64,000 nt of DNA from Alloalcanivorax xenomutans (GTDB lineage: Bacteria > Pseudomonadota > Gammaproteobacteria > Pseudomonadales > Alcanivoracaceae), in the NCBI RefSeq assembly GCF_900217905.1, contig NZ_OBMO01000008.1, positions 1 to 64,000 on the forward strand, in the 5' to 3' direction. Positions 1 through 6,822 of this stretch are shown here, piece by piece. Position 1 is the stretch's first letter; every line of letters begins with the position of its first letter. The notes below the pieces were generated by a model. The model ran no database searches, was not told the DNA's origin, and saw nothing but the letters and a program-made list of their open reading frames with translations. The position numbers were made by a program, and so were the translations under genes.

Positions 1-48
1 CTCGCGTTTGAACGCGTCACTAAACCGACGCTTGCTGCGAAATTGCAT
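1..48 (-). CDS. IS3-family transposase OrfA, N-terminal fragment
   Basis: Sixteen codons read MQFRSKRRFSDAFKRE before the window ends. The RRFSDAFKRE pattern is typical of the start of the OrfA helix-turn-helix protein of IS3-family elements (compare the common RRRFSxEFKREAV). A GAGGAAGG ribosome binding site lies about 5 bases upstream of the ATG. OrfA binds the IS ends and, after a programmed frameshift with OrfB, forms the transposase. Only the first residues are visible, so the family is inferred from a short motif and the flanking terminal repeat. Confidence 0.55.
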   Translation of the reverse strand, partial: MQFRSKRRFSDAFKRE

Positions 49-90
49 ACACCTTCCTCGTCAATGAAGGTGTCTACTTTTTTGGGGCCA
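1..90 (-). mobile_element. Left end of an IS3-like insertion sequence (partial)
   Basis: Read on the minus strand, positions 90 to 69 give TGGCCCCAAAAAAGTAGACACC, which looks like an IS3-family terminal repeat. It is followed by a GAGGAAGG ribosome binding site and an ATG at 48 that opens a transposase-like reading frame running off the window. The outer border is set by the TGG at 90 and could be a few bases off. The rest of the element lies outside the window, so completeness and target duplication cannot be judged. Confidence 0.6.
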
Positions 91-116
91 CTCCACACTC
101 CGTCCCGTTGTCGCGC

Positions 117-157
117 AACTATTCCCTGTTAACTATTCCCTGTTAACTGTCCACTAT
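117..157. repeat. 14-bp tandem repeat with a shared 13-mer, downstream of purU
   Basis: AACTATTCCCTGTT occurs twice head to tail (117-130, 131-144) and is followed by AACTGTCCACTAT (145-157). The same 13-mer recurs at 10037-10049. Both sites lie just past the stop codon of a minus-strand gene (purU, stop at 167; the DUF454 gene, stop at 10053). No function is recognised. Confidence 0.7.
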
Positions 158-166
158 TCATTGCCT

Positions 167-1039
167 TTACTTGACGAACACCACCGTCTTGTTGCCGTCG
201 ACGATGACCCGGTCTTCCAGGTGCCAGCGCACCGCGCGCTGCATCACCTGGCGCTCCACGTCCTGCCCCAGGGCGCGCAGTTCGCTGGCCGAGTGGCGGT
301 GGGAGACGCGCTGCACGTTCTGTTCGATGATCGGCCCCTGGTCCAGCTCCTCGGTGACATAGTGACTGGTGGCGCCGATCAGTTTGACGCCACGGTCCCA
401 GGCCTGCTGGTAGGGATTGGCGCCGACGAAGGCGGGCAGGAAAGAATGGTGAATATTGATGATGCGATGGGGATGCCGGGCGACGAACTCCGGGCTGAGA
501 ATCTGCATGTAACGGGCCAGCACGATCACGTCCACCTGGCCTTCCAGCAACGCCAGCGCCTGGGCCTCGGCTTCCGCCTTGTTTTCCCGGGTCACCGGAA
601 TGTGATGGTAGGGAATGTCGAAGCGCTCCACTTCGGCGCGCAGATCGTCATGGTTACTGATCACCATGGTGATGTCGGCGGACAGATCATCGCGTGAGAC
701 CCGCCACAGCAGGTCCATGAGCACATGGTCATGACGGGATACCAGGATCGCCATGCGCTTCTTCTCGGCGGCGTAGCTGATGTGCCATTGCATGCCGTAC
801 CGTTCCGCCACCCGCTTGCGGAAATTGTTCTCCAGGGCATCCCGGGAACAGTCCAGATCCGGGGTCTGGAATTCCAGGCGCAGAAAGAAGGTTCCGTCCT
901 GGGTATCACTGGAATGCTGATCCAGGTCGGTGATATTGGCGCCGTGATTGTAGAAGAAGGTGGAAACCGCGCTGATGATGCCGGGCTGGTCCGGGCAGGT
1001 CACCAGCAGCCGCGCGGTGGCGGCGTCAGGGGTGCTCAT
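167..1039 (-). CDS. purU: Formyltetrahydrofolate deformylase
   Basis: PurU hydrolyses 10-formyl-THF to formate and THF in the cytoplasm, supplying formate for PurT-type purine synthesis and balancing one-carbon units. The 290-residue protein has an N-terminal ACT domain ([13 protein letters not shown], about residues 9-85) and a C-terminal formyltransferase-fold domain. The catalytic His lies in [11 protein letters not shown] and the Asp in [17 protein letters not shown] rather than HPSLLP separates PurU from PurN. I chose the ATG at 1039 because GGAG lies 7 bases upstream; a TTG at 1051 would add only four residues. The start overlaps the end of the AraC-type gene by 14 bp, so the two are probably cotranscribed. 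Confidence 0.95.
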   Translation of the reverse strand: MSTPDAATARLLVTCPDQPGIISAVSTFFYNHGANITDLDQHSSDTQDGTFFLRLEFQTPDLDCSRDALENNFRKRVAERYGMQWHISYAAEKKRMAILVSRHDHVLMDLLWRVSRDDLSADITMVISNHDDLRAEVERFDIPYHHIPVTRENKAEAEAQALALLEGQVDVIVLARYMQILSPEFVARHPHRIINIHHSFLPAFVGANPYQQAWDRGVKLIGATSHYVTEELDQGPIIEQNVQRVSHRHSASELRALGQDVERQVMQRAVRWHLEDRVIVDGNKTVVFVK

Positions 1040-2054
1040 TCGTTTCTCCAAAGTGGGTCCGCCGGTACGCCGACGGGGTCATGTTGGTCCATTTCTTAAA
1101 CGCCCGGTGAAACGAGCTGGCTTCACTGAAGCCCATCAACAGGGCGATTTCGTCAATACTGAGTTCCGCTTTGGACAGGTAATACACCGAGGCGTCCTTG
1201 CGGATCGAGTCCTTGATTTCCTGATAGCTGGTGTTGTCATCCTTGAGACGGCGGCGCAGGGTCTGCGGTGTCATTTGCAAACGCCGGCAGACTTCACCGA
1301 AGTCCGGGAAATGGCCACCGTAATCCTCGGACAGCAAGCCGCGAATACGCGCCGGCAAACCCACGTTATGCACGTTGCCCTCGAACAACTGCGCCAGCGA
1401 CTCGCGCAGGAAATGGGACAATGACAGCTCATTTCTCACCAGAGGCAGATCCAGGTAGTGGACGGGAAACACCACCTGATTGACGCCGCTATTGTAATAG
1501 GTCGGACAGTTGAACATGAAGCGGTGCTCATCGTCCTCCTTGAGCGGCTGGTAATCCAGGTAAACCGCCTGGGGCTCCACCACCTTGCCCACCAGCCAGC
1601 TCATGAAGCGCAGGCTGAGAAACAGCATGGCATCGATGATCACATCACGAAAATCCAGGCGCGGATCGACTTCGGTGATCAGCCGGGCCTGGTCGCCTTC
1701 GCGCCGCAGCCAGGTGCGCATGTTGAGGTCAAACAGCTCATAGAAGCGGATTCCCCGGCGCACCGCCGCATCCAGGGTCGGGCAATTGATCACCGCGTGG
1801 GCCATCATCGAGAAGGTGCCGGGCTTGGACTTGCGGCCCTGGCCGAAGCCGAGGAACTCATCCTGGGTCTGTTCCATCACCAGCAGCATCAGCCGGATAA
1901 AGGTGTCCCGCTCGATGCGGGCGTCCGGCTGCTCCAGAACCCGCCGCTCGATACCGCACTGGTCCAGCAACTCGGGGATACTCACGCCGCTGCGCGCCGC
2001 CCCCTGCAGCACCTTGACCACTCGCCGCACATTGATGGTTCTTCGTTGATTCAT
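1026..2054 (-). CDS. AraC-family regulator with Arabinose_bd-type N-terminus
   Basis: A 342-residue transcription factor. The C-terminal third carries an AraC/XylS double helix-turn-helix ([18 protein letters not shown], then [20 protein letters not shown] and [10 protein letters not shown]). The N-terminal about 230 residues match the layout of the Arabinose_bd family regulators (OruR/ArgR-like proteins), which often control amino acid or fatty acid catabolism. The start is the ATG at 2054, behind AGGA; an upstream extension to 2165 reads through low-similarity sequence and is rejected. The ligand is unknown. The 3' end overlaps purU, an unusual partner for an AraC protein. Confidence 0.85.
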   Translation of the reverse strand: MNQRRTINVRRVVKVLQGAARSGVSIPELLDQCGIERRVLEQPDARIERDTFIRLMLLVMEQTQDEFLGFGQGRKSKPGTFSMMAHAVINCPTLDAAVRRGIRFYELFDLNMRTWLRREGDQARLITEVDPRLDFRDVIIDAMLFLSLRFMSWLVGKVVEPQAVYLDYQPLKEDDEHRFMFNCPTYYNSGVNQVVFPVHYLDLPLVRNELSLSHFLRESLAQLFEGNVHNVGLPARIRGLLSEDYGGHFPDFGEVCRRLQMTPQTLRRRLKDDNTSYQEIKDSIRKDASVYYLSKAELSIDEIALLMGFSEASSFHRAFKKWTNMTPSAYRRTHFGETNEHP

Positions 2055-2243
2055 CCGCGATCCTGAACATGGGGACGGCGGCTCGCGCCGCGACGGAAAA
2101 AGCCGCCTGCCCCGGCCATCCCCGGGAAAGGCCCAATCATAAATAAAAGCGCCGTCGATTGGCATGGTGATCCCGCCGGCCCGGCGTGCGGCAGCGTCAT
2201 CCTCAACGCCAAACGCAGGCCGTTTCGATAAAACTGGTAATTA

Positions 2244-2258
2244 AATTAATCATTAATT
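2244..2258. promoter_or_regulatory. Palindrome AATTAAT-C-ATTAATT upstream of the TetR gene
   Basis: A perfect 15-bp inverted repeat in an AT-rich stretch (2236-2264), 35 bp before the TetR start codon and between divergent genes. Its size and place fit an operator for autoregulation by the TetR protein. The stretch also contains AATTAAATTA twice as a direct repeat. Binding is inferred from position only. Confidence 0.5.
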
Positions 2259-2292
2259 AAATTAGAGAACATCGACACCAGGGAGATCCGCC

Positions 2293-2943
2293 ATGAGTCC
2301 TTCCCGAGGCCGCCGTCCCGGGCGCCCGGAAAACAGCACCGGCCCCGATCAGCGCTCGCAGTTGCTGGACGTGGCGGTGCAACAGTTCAGCGAACACGGC
2401 ATCAGCGGTACACCACTGAGCCGTATTGCCCGCGAAGCCCGGGTCACTCCCGCCTTGCTGCACTATTACTTCGGCAACAAGGATCAGTTGGTCGATGCCG
2501 TGGTTCGCGAACGCGTGCTGGCATTGATGGCCCCAGCCCTGCAAAGCGTTACCCAACCTTCCCCGGGTGACGGCGCCAGCCACCTCCTGGACCGCTTTGT
2601 CGCCACGGTGCTGGAAACCGTGTCGGCGGCCCCCTGGCTACCGCCACTGTGGGTGCGGGAAGTGTTGACCGAAGGCGGCCAGCTGCGCGAGATGCTGATA
2701 CGGGAGGTAGCTCCACGGGTCACGGGCGCCATCACCGAAGCGATCGAACGGGACCAGCGGCGAGGCCTGTTGAATCCGGATATCGAACCGCGCCTGGTGC
2801 CAATATCGGTGATTGGTCTGACTATCTTTGCTCTGGCCACCCGGTCCCTGTGGTCCCGTTTTCCGGGCAACCAGGACATCGATACCGCCACCCTGATCCG
2901 CCATGTCCGGGCACTGCTGAGCAGCGGTCTGAGCGGCGGATAA
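2293..2943 (+). CDS. TetR/AcrR-family regulator of the adjacent efflux operon
   Basis: A 216-residue repressor-type protein. The N-terminal helix-turn-helix is clear (LLDVAVQQFSEHG, then LSRIAREARVTPALLHYYFG, about residues 27-68). The C-terminal half matches the CecR/YbiH-like group (residues about 95-210). A GGGAGA site precedes the ATG by about 8 bases. It is followed after 30 bp by a HlyD-like adaptor, an ABC ATPase and an ABC-2 permease, the same order as E. coli cecR-ybhGFSR, so it most likely represses that exporter. The palindrome at 2244-2258 is a candidate operator. Confidence 0.88.
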   Translation: MSPSRGRRPGRPENSTGPDQRSQLLDVAVQQFSEHGISGTPLSRIAREARVTPALLHYYFGNKDQLVDAVVRERVLALMAPALQSVTQPSPGDGASHLLDRFVATVLETVSAAPWLPPLWVREVLTEGGQLREMLIREVAPRVTGAITEAIERDQRRGLLNPDIEPRLVPISVIGLTIFALATRSLWSRFPGNQDIDTATLIRHVRALLSSGLSGG

Positions 2944-2973
2944 AGGCGTGAACGCAACCCTGACGAGGTCCAC

Positions 2974-3933
2974 ATGATGCGTTCTGTTGTTATCGCACCT
3001 TTGTTGTTTCTGCTATTCAGTTGCAGCGACCAACCCCAGCCGCTGCTCGGCACCATCGAATGGGATCGCGTGGCGGTGCTGGCCGAAGCCTCGGAGCCGG
3101 TTATCGAACTGTCGGTACGGGAAGGTGAGGCAGTCACTCCGGGCCAGCCGTTGCTGCGCCTGGACCCGACCCGGATCCAGGCACGGCTGGATGCGGCGCA
3201 AGCGGATCTGGCCGGCCAACGGGCGCGGCTCGCCGAGCTGCAGCGCGGCCCCCGGCGGGAAACCATCGACGCCGCCCGCGCCGGGCTCGCCCAGGCGCGC
3301 AGCGAACAGACTCTGGCGCGGCAGGACCTGCGGCGGACACAAACATTGTTCGAACGCGGCAGCGTGGCCCGCGCCGATTTGGATGACGCCCGCGCCCGGG
3401 TGAACAGTCTCGGCGCTCAGGTGGATGCCCGGCAGGCACAACTGGACGAATTGCTCGCCGGCACCCGCCCCGAACATCTGGATCAAGCCCGCGCTGCCTT
3501 ACAGGCCGCGCGGGCATCCGTGGCGGAACTGCGGCGTCAGAGGCAGCGACTGGACGTGGTGGCCCCCACCGCCGGCCGGGTGGACGCCCTGCCCCACCGG
3601 CTTGGCGACCAACCCGCCCAGGGCGCGGTACTGGTCAGCCTGCTCGGCGGTGAGGCCCCTTACGCGCGGGTCTATATACCGGAACCGCGCCGGGCGGCGA
3701 TCCAGCCCGGCGATCGCTTTCGTGTGGCCGTGGATGGCATCGACACGCCCTTCGATGCCGAGGTACGCAGCATCCGTCAGGACCCCGCCTTCACCCCCTA
3801 CTACGCGCTCAGCGGCGACGATGCCGCCCGGCTGTCCTATATGGCGGAGCTGACGCTGCACGGAGATGCCGCCCGCGACCTGCCGGCGGGAATCCCCTGC
3901 CAGGTCTGGCCAGAGCAAGACGATGAGCACTGA
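2974..3933 (+). CDS. HlyD-family efflux adaptor lipoprotein (YbhG-like)
   Basis: This 319-residue periplasmic adaptor links an inner membrane exporter to an outer membrane channel. The N-terminus has a lipoprotein signal (LLFLLFSC, Cys 17), so it is probably anchored by lipid rather than by a membrane helix. Next come a barrel-sandwich half (SVREGEAVTPGQPLLRLDP), a long alpha-helical hairpin (about 65-190, rich in Ala, Arg and Gln with a heptad pattern) and the second lipoyl half (VVAPTAGRVDALPHR). The stop overlaps the ATPase start by 11 bp. It is part of the TetR-adaptor-ATPase-permease operon; the substrate is unknown. Confidence 0.88.
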   Translation: MMRSVVIAPLLFLLFSCSDQPQPLLGTIEWDRVAVLAEASEPVIELSVREGEAVTPGQPLLRLDPTRIQARLDAAQADLAGQRARLAELQRGPRRETIDAARAGLAQARSEQTLARQDLRRTQTLFERGSVARADLDDARARVNSLGAQVDARQAQLDELLAGTRPEHLDQARAALQAARASVAELRRQRQRLDVVAPTAGRVDALPHRLGDQPAQGAVLVSLLGGEAPYARVYIPEPRRAAIQPGDRFRVAVDGIDTPFDAEVRSIRQDPAFTPYYALSGDDAARLSYMAELTLHGDAARDLPAGIPCQVWPEQDDEH

Positions 3934-4858
3934 TAACGCCATCGAAACCCACGATCTGACCCGCCGGTTCGGCGACTTCACCGCCGTCGATCACCTGAAT
4001 CTCAGCGTGCCGCGCGGTCAGGTCTACGGCTTTCTCGGCCCCAATGGCTGTGGCAAGTCCACCACCATCCGTATGCTTTGCGGCCTGCTGTTGCCCAGTG
4101 AGGGCGATATCCGCGTGCTCGATCTGGACATTCCGAAACAGGCCGAGGCGCTGAAACGCCGGGCCGGGTACATGACGCAAACGTTTTCGCTGTACCGGGA
4201 TCTGACCGTGCGCGAGAACCTGGAATTCGTCGCCCGCCTGTTCGGGTTGAGCCGCCAGCGCACCCGGCAGCGCGTGGAGGAGCTCTGCCACCGCTATCAA
4301 CTGGAGGCGTTGGCCAGCCAGTTGGCGGGTACGCTCAGCGGCGGCCAGAAGCAGCGCCTGGCCCTGGCCACGGCGGTACTGAACCAACCGGAGCTGTTGT
4401 TCCTGGACGAGCCCACCAGCGCCGTGGACCCGCAATCGCGGCGGGATTTCTGGGACGAACTGTTCGCCCTCACCGACGCCGGCACCACCTTGCTGGTCTC
4501 CACCCATTACATGGACGAAGCGGAACGCTGCCATCAACTGGCGATTCTGCAACGGGGCCGGTTGATGGCCCAGGGCAGCCCCGAGCGGTTGAAAGCCGAT
4601 GTCGGCGCCACCCCTCTGCTGGTGGTGACAGCGGCCCCAAGAAAGGCACAAACGGTACTGCAAGCATTGGATGGCGTACGTTCCTGCGCGCAAATCGGTG
4701 CCAGCCTGCGGGTGCTGGTGACGTCCCCGGATCAGTTACCGGCGGTGCGCGACGCGCTGCGGAAGGAAGGTATCGAAGGGAAAGTGGACATCACCGATGT
4801 CAATTTGGAGGACGTCTTCGTCGCCGCCACCCACGGTCACACGGAGGGAGCATCGTGA
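3923..4858 (+). CDS. ABC-2 type exporter, ATP-binding subunit
   Basis: A 311-residue ATPase of the drug and polysaccharide exporter group. Walker A is GPNGCGKST, the signature LSGGQKQR, Walker B LLFLDEPTSAVDP, and the switch His lies in VSTHYMDEAERC. It is a single ABC module, whereas E. coli YbhF carries two. I chose the ATG at 3923 because it overlaps the adaptor stop and starts with MSTDNAIE; the 19 residues upstream repeat adaptor sequence in another frame. It overlaps the permease by 4 bp (GTGA), so expression is probably coupled. Confidence 0.92.
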   Translation: MSTDNAIETHDLTRRFGDFTAVDHLNLSVPRGQVYGFLGPNGCGKSTTIRMLCGLLLPSEGDIRVLDLDIPKQAEALKRRAGYMTQTFSLYRDLTVRENLEFVARLFGLSRQRTRQRVEELCHRYQLEALASQLAGTLSGGQKQRLALATAVLNQPELLFLDEPTSAVDPQSRRDFWDELFALTDAGTTLLVSTHYMDEAERCHQLAILQRGRLMAQGSPERLKADVGATPLLVVTAAPRKAQTVLQALDGVRSCAQIGASLRVLVTSPDQLPAVRDALRKEGIEGKVDITDVNLEDVFVAATHGHTEGAS

Positions 4859-5943
4859 GCGATCGTTTCAGCTTTGCGCGCCTGCTCGCGGTGGTGATCA
4901 AGGAACTGCGCCAACTGCGCCGGGACCGCCTTACCTACGGCATGATCATCGGCATCCCCACCCTGCAGCTGATCCTGTTCGGCTACGCCATCAATATGGA
5001 TGTGCGCCACCTGCCCGCCGCCGTGGTGGACCAGGCACAGACACAAACAAGCCGGCAAGTCGTGGAGGAACTGCAGCAATCGCGGGTGTTCAATTTCAAT
5101 CGCGCCCTCCATCATGCGGGCACCGGCGAGGCCATGTTGCGGCGCGGAGAAGTGAAGGCGGTGCTGATCATTCCGGCGGATTTCGAGCGCCGCCTGCAAG
5201 GCCAACGGCCACCGCTGCAACTGATCGTCGACGGTTCCGACCAGGTGGTACAACAAGCCGCCCGACAAATCGCCCAATTCCCTTTGCGCGGCACCACGAC
5301 CACAGCCTCGGTGGAAGTTCTGCCCTACTACAATCCACACCGCAACGCGCCGCTGAACACCGTGCCCGGTCTGATCGGCGTGATCCTGACCATGACCATG
5401 GTCATGTTCACCGCCATCGCCCTGGTGCGGGAACGGGAACAGGGCAACCTGGAATTCCTCATCACCACGCCGCTGTCCTCGGCGGAACTGACCCTCGGCA
5501 AGGTACTGCCCTTCGTCGCCATCGGCCTGATCCAGACTTCACTGGTGTTGCTGCTGGGCAAATGGATTTTCCAGGTGCCGGTGCGGGGCTCGCCGCTCGA
5601 ACTCTATCTGGCGGCCTTGCTGTTCATCATCGCCAGCCTGGCGCTGGGCATCTTTATTTCCACCCTGGTACGCAGTCAGTTCCAGGCGATCCAGGCGGCG
5701 ATCTTCACCTTCCTGCCGCAGATTTTGCTATCCGGCTTCATGTTTCCCTATGAAGGCATGCCCAAGGCCGCGCAATGGATCGCCGAGGTCCTGCCGCTGA
5801 CACACTTCATCCGTCTGGCGCGGGGCATCATGCTGCGCGGTGCCGGACTTGACGATCTGTGGCCGGAGCTATTGGCGCTGGCCGTCTTCGCCGCGGCCCT
5901 GCTGGTTGTCGCGGTGGCGCGGGTGCATAAACGGCTGGATTGA
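4855..5943 (+). CDS. ABC-2 type exporter, permease subunit (YbhS/YhhJ-like)
   Basis: A 362-residue membrane protein with one N-terminal helix (about 25-45), a large periplasmic domain (about 50-175) and a C-terminal bundle of five helices (for example GLIGVILTMTMVMFTAIAL and LYLAALLFIIASLALGIFIS). This is the ABC2_membrane_3 layout. Start is GTG at 4855, overlapping the ATPase stop as GTGA. Only one permease gene is present, so the transporter is presumably a homodimer, unlike the YbhS/YbhR pair. Confidence 0.9.
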   Translation: MSDRFSFARLLAVVIKELRQLRRDRLTYGMIIGIPTLQLILFGYAINMDVRHLPAAVVDQAQTQTSRQVVEELQQSRVFNFNRALHHAGTGEAMLRRGEVKAVLIIPADFERRLQGQRPPLQLIVDGSDQVVQQAARQIAQFPLRGTTTTASVEVLPYYNPHRNAPLNTVPGLIGVILTMTMVMFTAIALVREREQGNLEFLITTPLSSAELTLGKVLPFVAIGLIQTSLVLLLGKWIFQVPVRGSPLELYLAALLFIIASLALGIFISTLVRSQFQAIQAAIFTFLPQILLSGFMFPYEGMPKAAQWIAEVLPLTHFIRLARGIMLRGAGLDDLWPELLALAVFAAALLVVAVARVHKRLD

Positions 5944-5983
5944 ATGCCACGCCCTGGCTGGCACACCAGGGCAACATCCTGTG

Positions 5984-6066
5984 GCAGCCAACCCCGCTGG
6001 CGAATTTTTCCATCGTTCGGAAGGGCTCATTCGCCAGCAGGCTGGCTCCCACGGCGGCTTCGTAGC
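5984..6066. repeat. REP-like family A repeat, degenerate copy
   Basis: Arms GCTGGCGAAT and ATTCGCCAGC flank a loop and are followed by GGCTGGCTCCCACGGCGGCT, recalling the consensus core CTCCCACAGCGGCTTCGTAG seen at 49069-49087. It lies between the permease (plus strand) and the thioesterase (minus strand), which converge. Confidence 0.6.
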
Positions 6067-6079
6067 CTACCGCTCCCGG

Positions 6080-6502
6080 TTACCGCCGTGGCACCACCGC
6101 CAGGGTGACCGTGGCCTTGGCCACCAGTTTGTGTTCGCCGTTGTCGTCCTCGGCAAACACCTCCGATTCCGCCACCGTCACCGCCTTGCCGGCTTTCAGT
6201 ACATTGGCCTCACACACCAGGGCCCGCCCCACCGCCGGACGCAACAGGTTGACCTTGAACTCTATGGTCAGCGGCATGAAGCCTTCTTCCATCACCGTGG
6301 CGGACGCGGCGCCGGCGGTATGATCCGCCATGGTACCCACCACGCCGGCGTGGACGTAGCCGTTTTGCTGATGATGATCCTCGCGCACGGTCAATCTTGA
6401 AACCACCTTACCGCTTTCCACGCCAACGGCTTCCAGGCCGAGCAGCTTGAGAAACGGCGCATTCATCACCCACTTGAAGTCGTCAGTCAGGCTCACTGTC
6501 AT
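6080..6502 (-). CDS. PaaI-family hotdog thioesterase
   Basis: A protein of about 140 residues with the hotdog-fold thioesterase signature (NGYVHAGVVGTMADHTAGAA, then PLTIEFKVNLLRPA). The HAGVVGTMADHTAG helix carries the residues that polarise the thioester in PaaI-like enzymes, which hydrolyse acyl- or phenylacyl-CoA. The start is uncertain. ATG 6502 begins MTVSLTDDFKW and gives family length, but GGGAGG lies only 1 base upstream; ATG 6514 adds four residues. Longer starts to 6625 would run through the divergent Fur-box promoter and are rejected. It may protect CoA pools in a lipid-degrading cell. Confidence 0.8.
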   Translation of the reverse strand: MTVSLTDDFKWVMNAPFLKLLGLEAVGVESGKVVSRLTVREDHHQQNGYVHAGVVGTMADHTAGAASATVMEEGFMPLTIEFKVNLLRPAVGRALVCEANVLKAGKAVTVAESEVFAEDDNGEHKLVAKATVTLAVVPRR

Positions 6503-6624
6503 GCCTCCCGCCATATGGAAAGCAGCAGCATTGCCGATTCCCGCGATCAAGACCATTGCCAAAAACGACCTGTGCGGGTGGCACGTTTCAACGCATCTCG
6601 AATCACATATGATACTAAACCTCA

Positions 6625-6653
6625 TTTACAAATGAGAACCATTACTATATAAA
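6625..6653 (+). promoter_or_regulatory. Sigma70 promoter with embedded Fur box for the TonB receptor
   Basis: TTTACA (6625-6630), a 17-bp spacer and TATAAA (6648-6653) form a near-consensus sigma70 promoter pointing at the receptor gene. The spacer holds AATGAGAACCATTAC (6631-6645), 12 of 15 matches to the Fur core AATGATAATCATTAT. Iron-loaded Fur bound here would cover the promoter. An inverted repeat CTCATT/AATGAG (6621-6636) overlaps it. Confidence 0.75.
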
Positions 6654-6689
6654 GTGCATTCAATCAGGCCGTCATCCGGCCCTTTCGCC

Positions 6690-6722
6690 GGCTCTCCTTC
6701 CACAGGGGAGAGCCATTTTTTT
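6690..6722 (+). terminator. Terminator-like hairpin in the receptor leader
   Basis: GGCTCTCC (6690-6697) pairs with GGAGAGCC (6707-6714) and is followed by A and seven T residues. It sits about 30 nt after the predicted transcription start and 100 nt before the receptor GTG, so it would act as a leader attenuator for that transcript. It could instead block transcription arriving from upstream. Confidence 0.6.
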
Positions 6723-6782
6723 ATGGTCGCCGTTCATGGCGGCCACCCTTCGGGCCGTCACGGAGGTGACATTAAAAAACGC
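6716..6782 (+). repeat. Family B structured repeat, copy 1
   Basis: Stem 1 is TGGTCGCC (6724-6731) with GGCGGCCA (6738-6745). A short CCC-TTC-GGG hairpin follows, then stem 3 GTCAC (6757-6761) with GTGAC (6766-6770), then an A-rich tail. The final terminator-like stem of the other copies is degenerate here. Related copies lie at 9941-10028, 28043-28124 and 29451-29531. Confidence 0.75.
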
Positions 6783-6822
6783 CCGATTCGCAGGTTTGTC
6801 ATTTTTTTCGAGAGGTTTGCCC

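Noticed and set aside
6736-6822. Earlier start (6736) of the TonB receptor
   Set aside because: Those 29 codons only translate the family B repeat; GTG 6823 has a proper ribosome binding site and gives a normal signal peptide.
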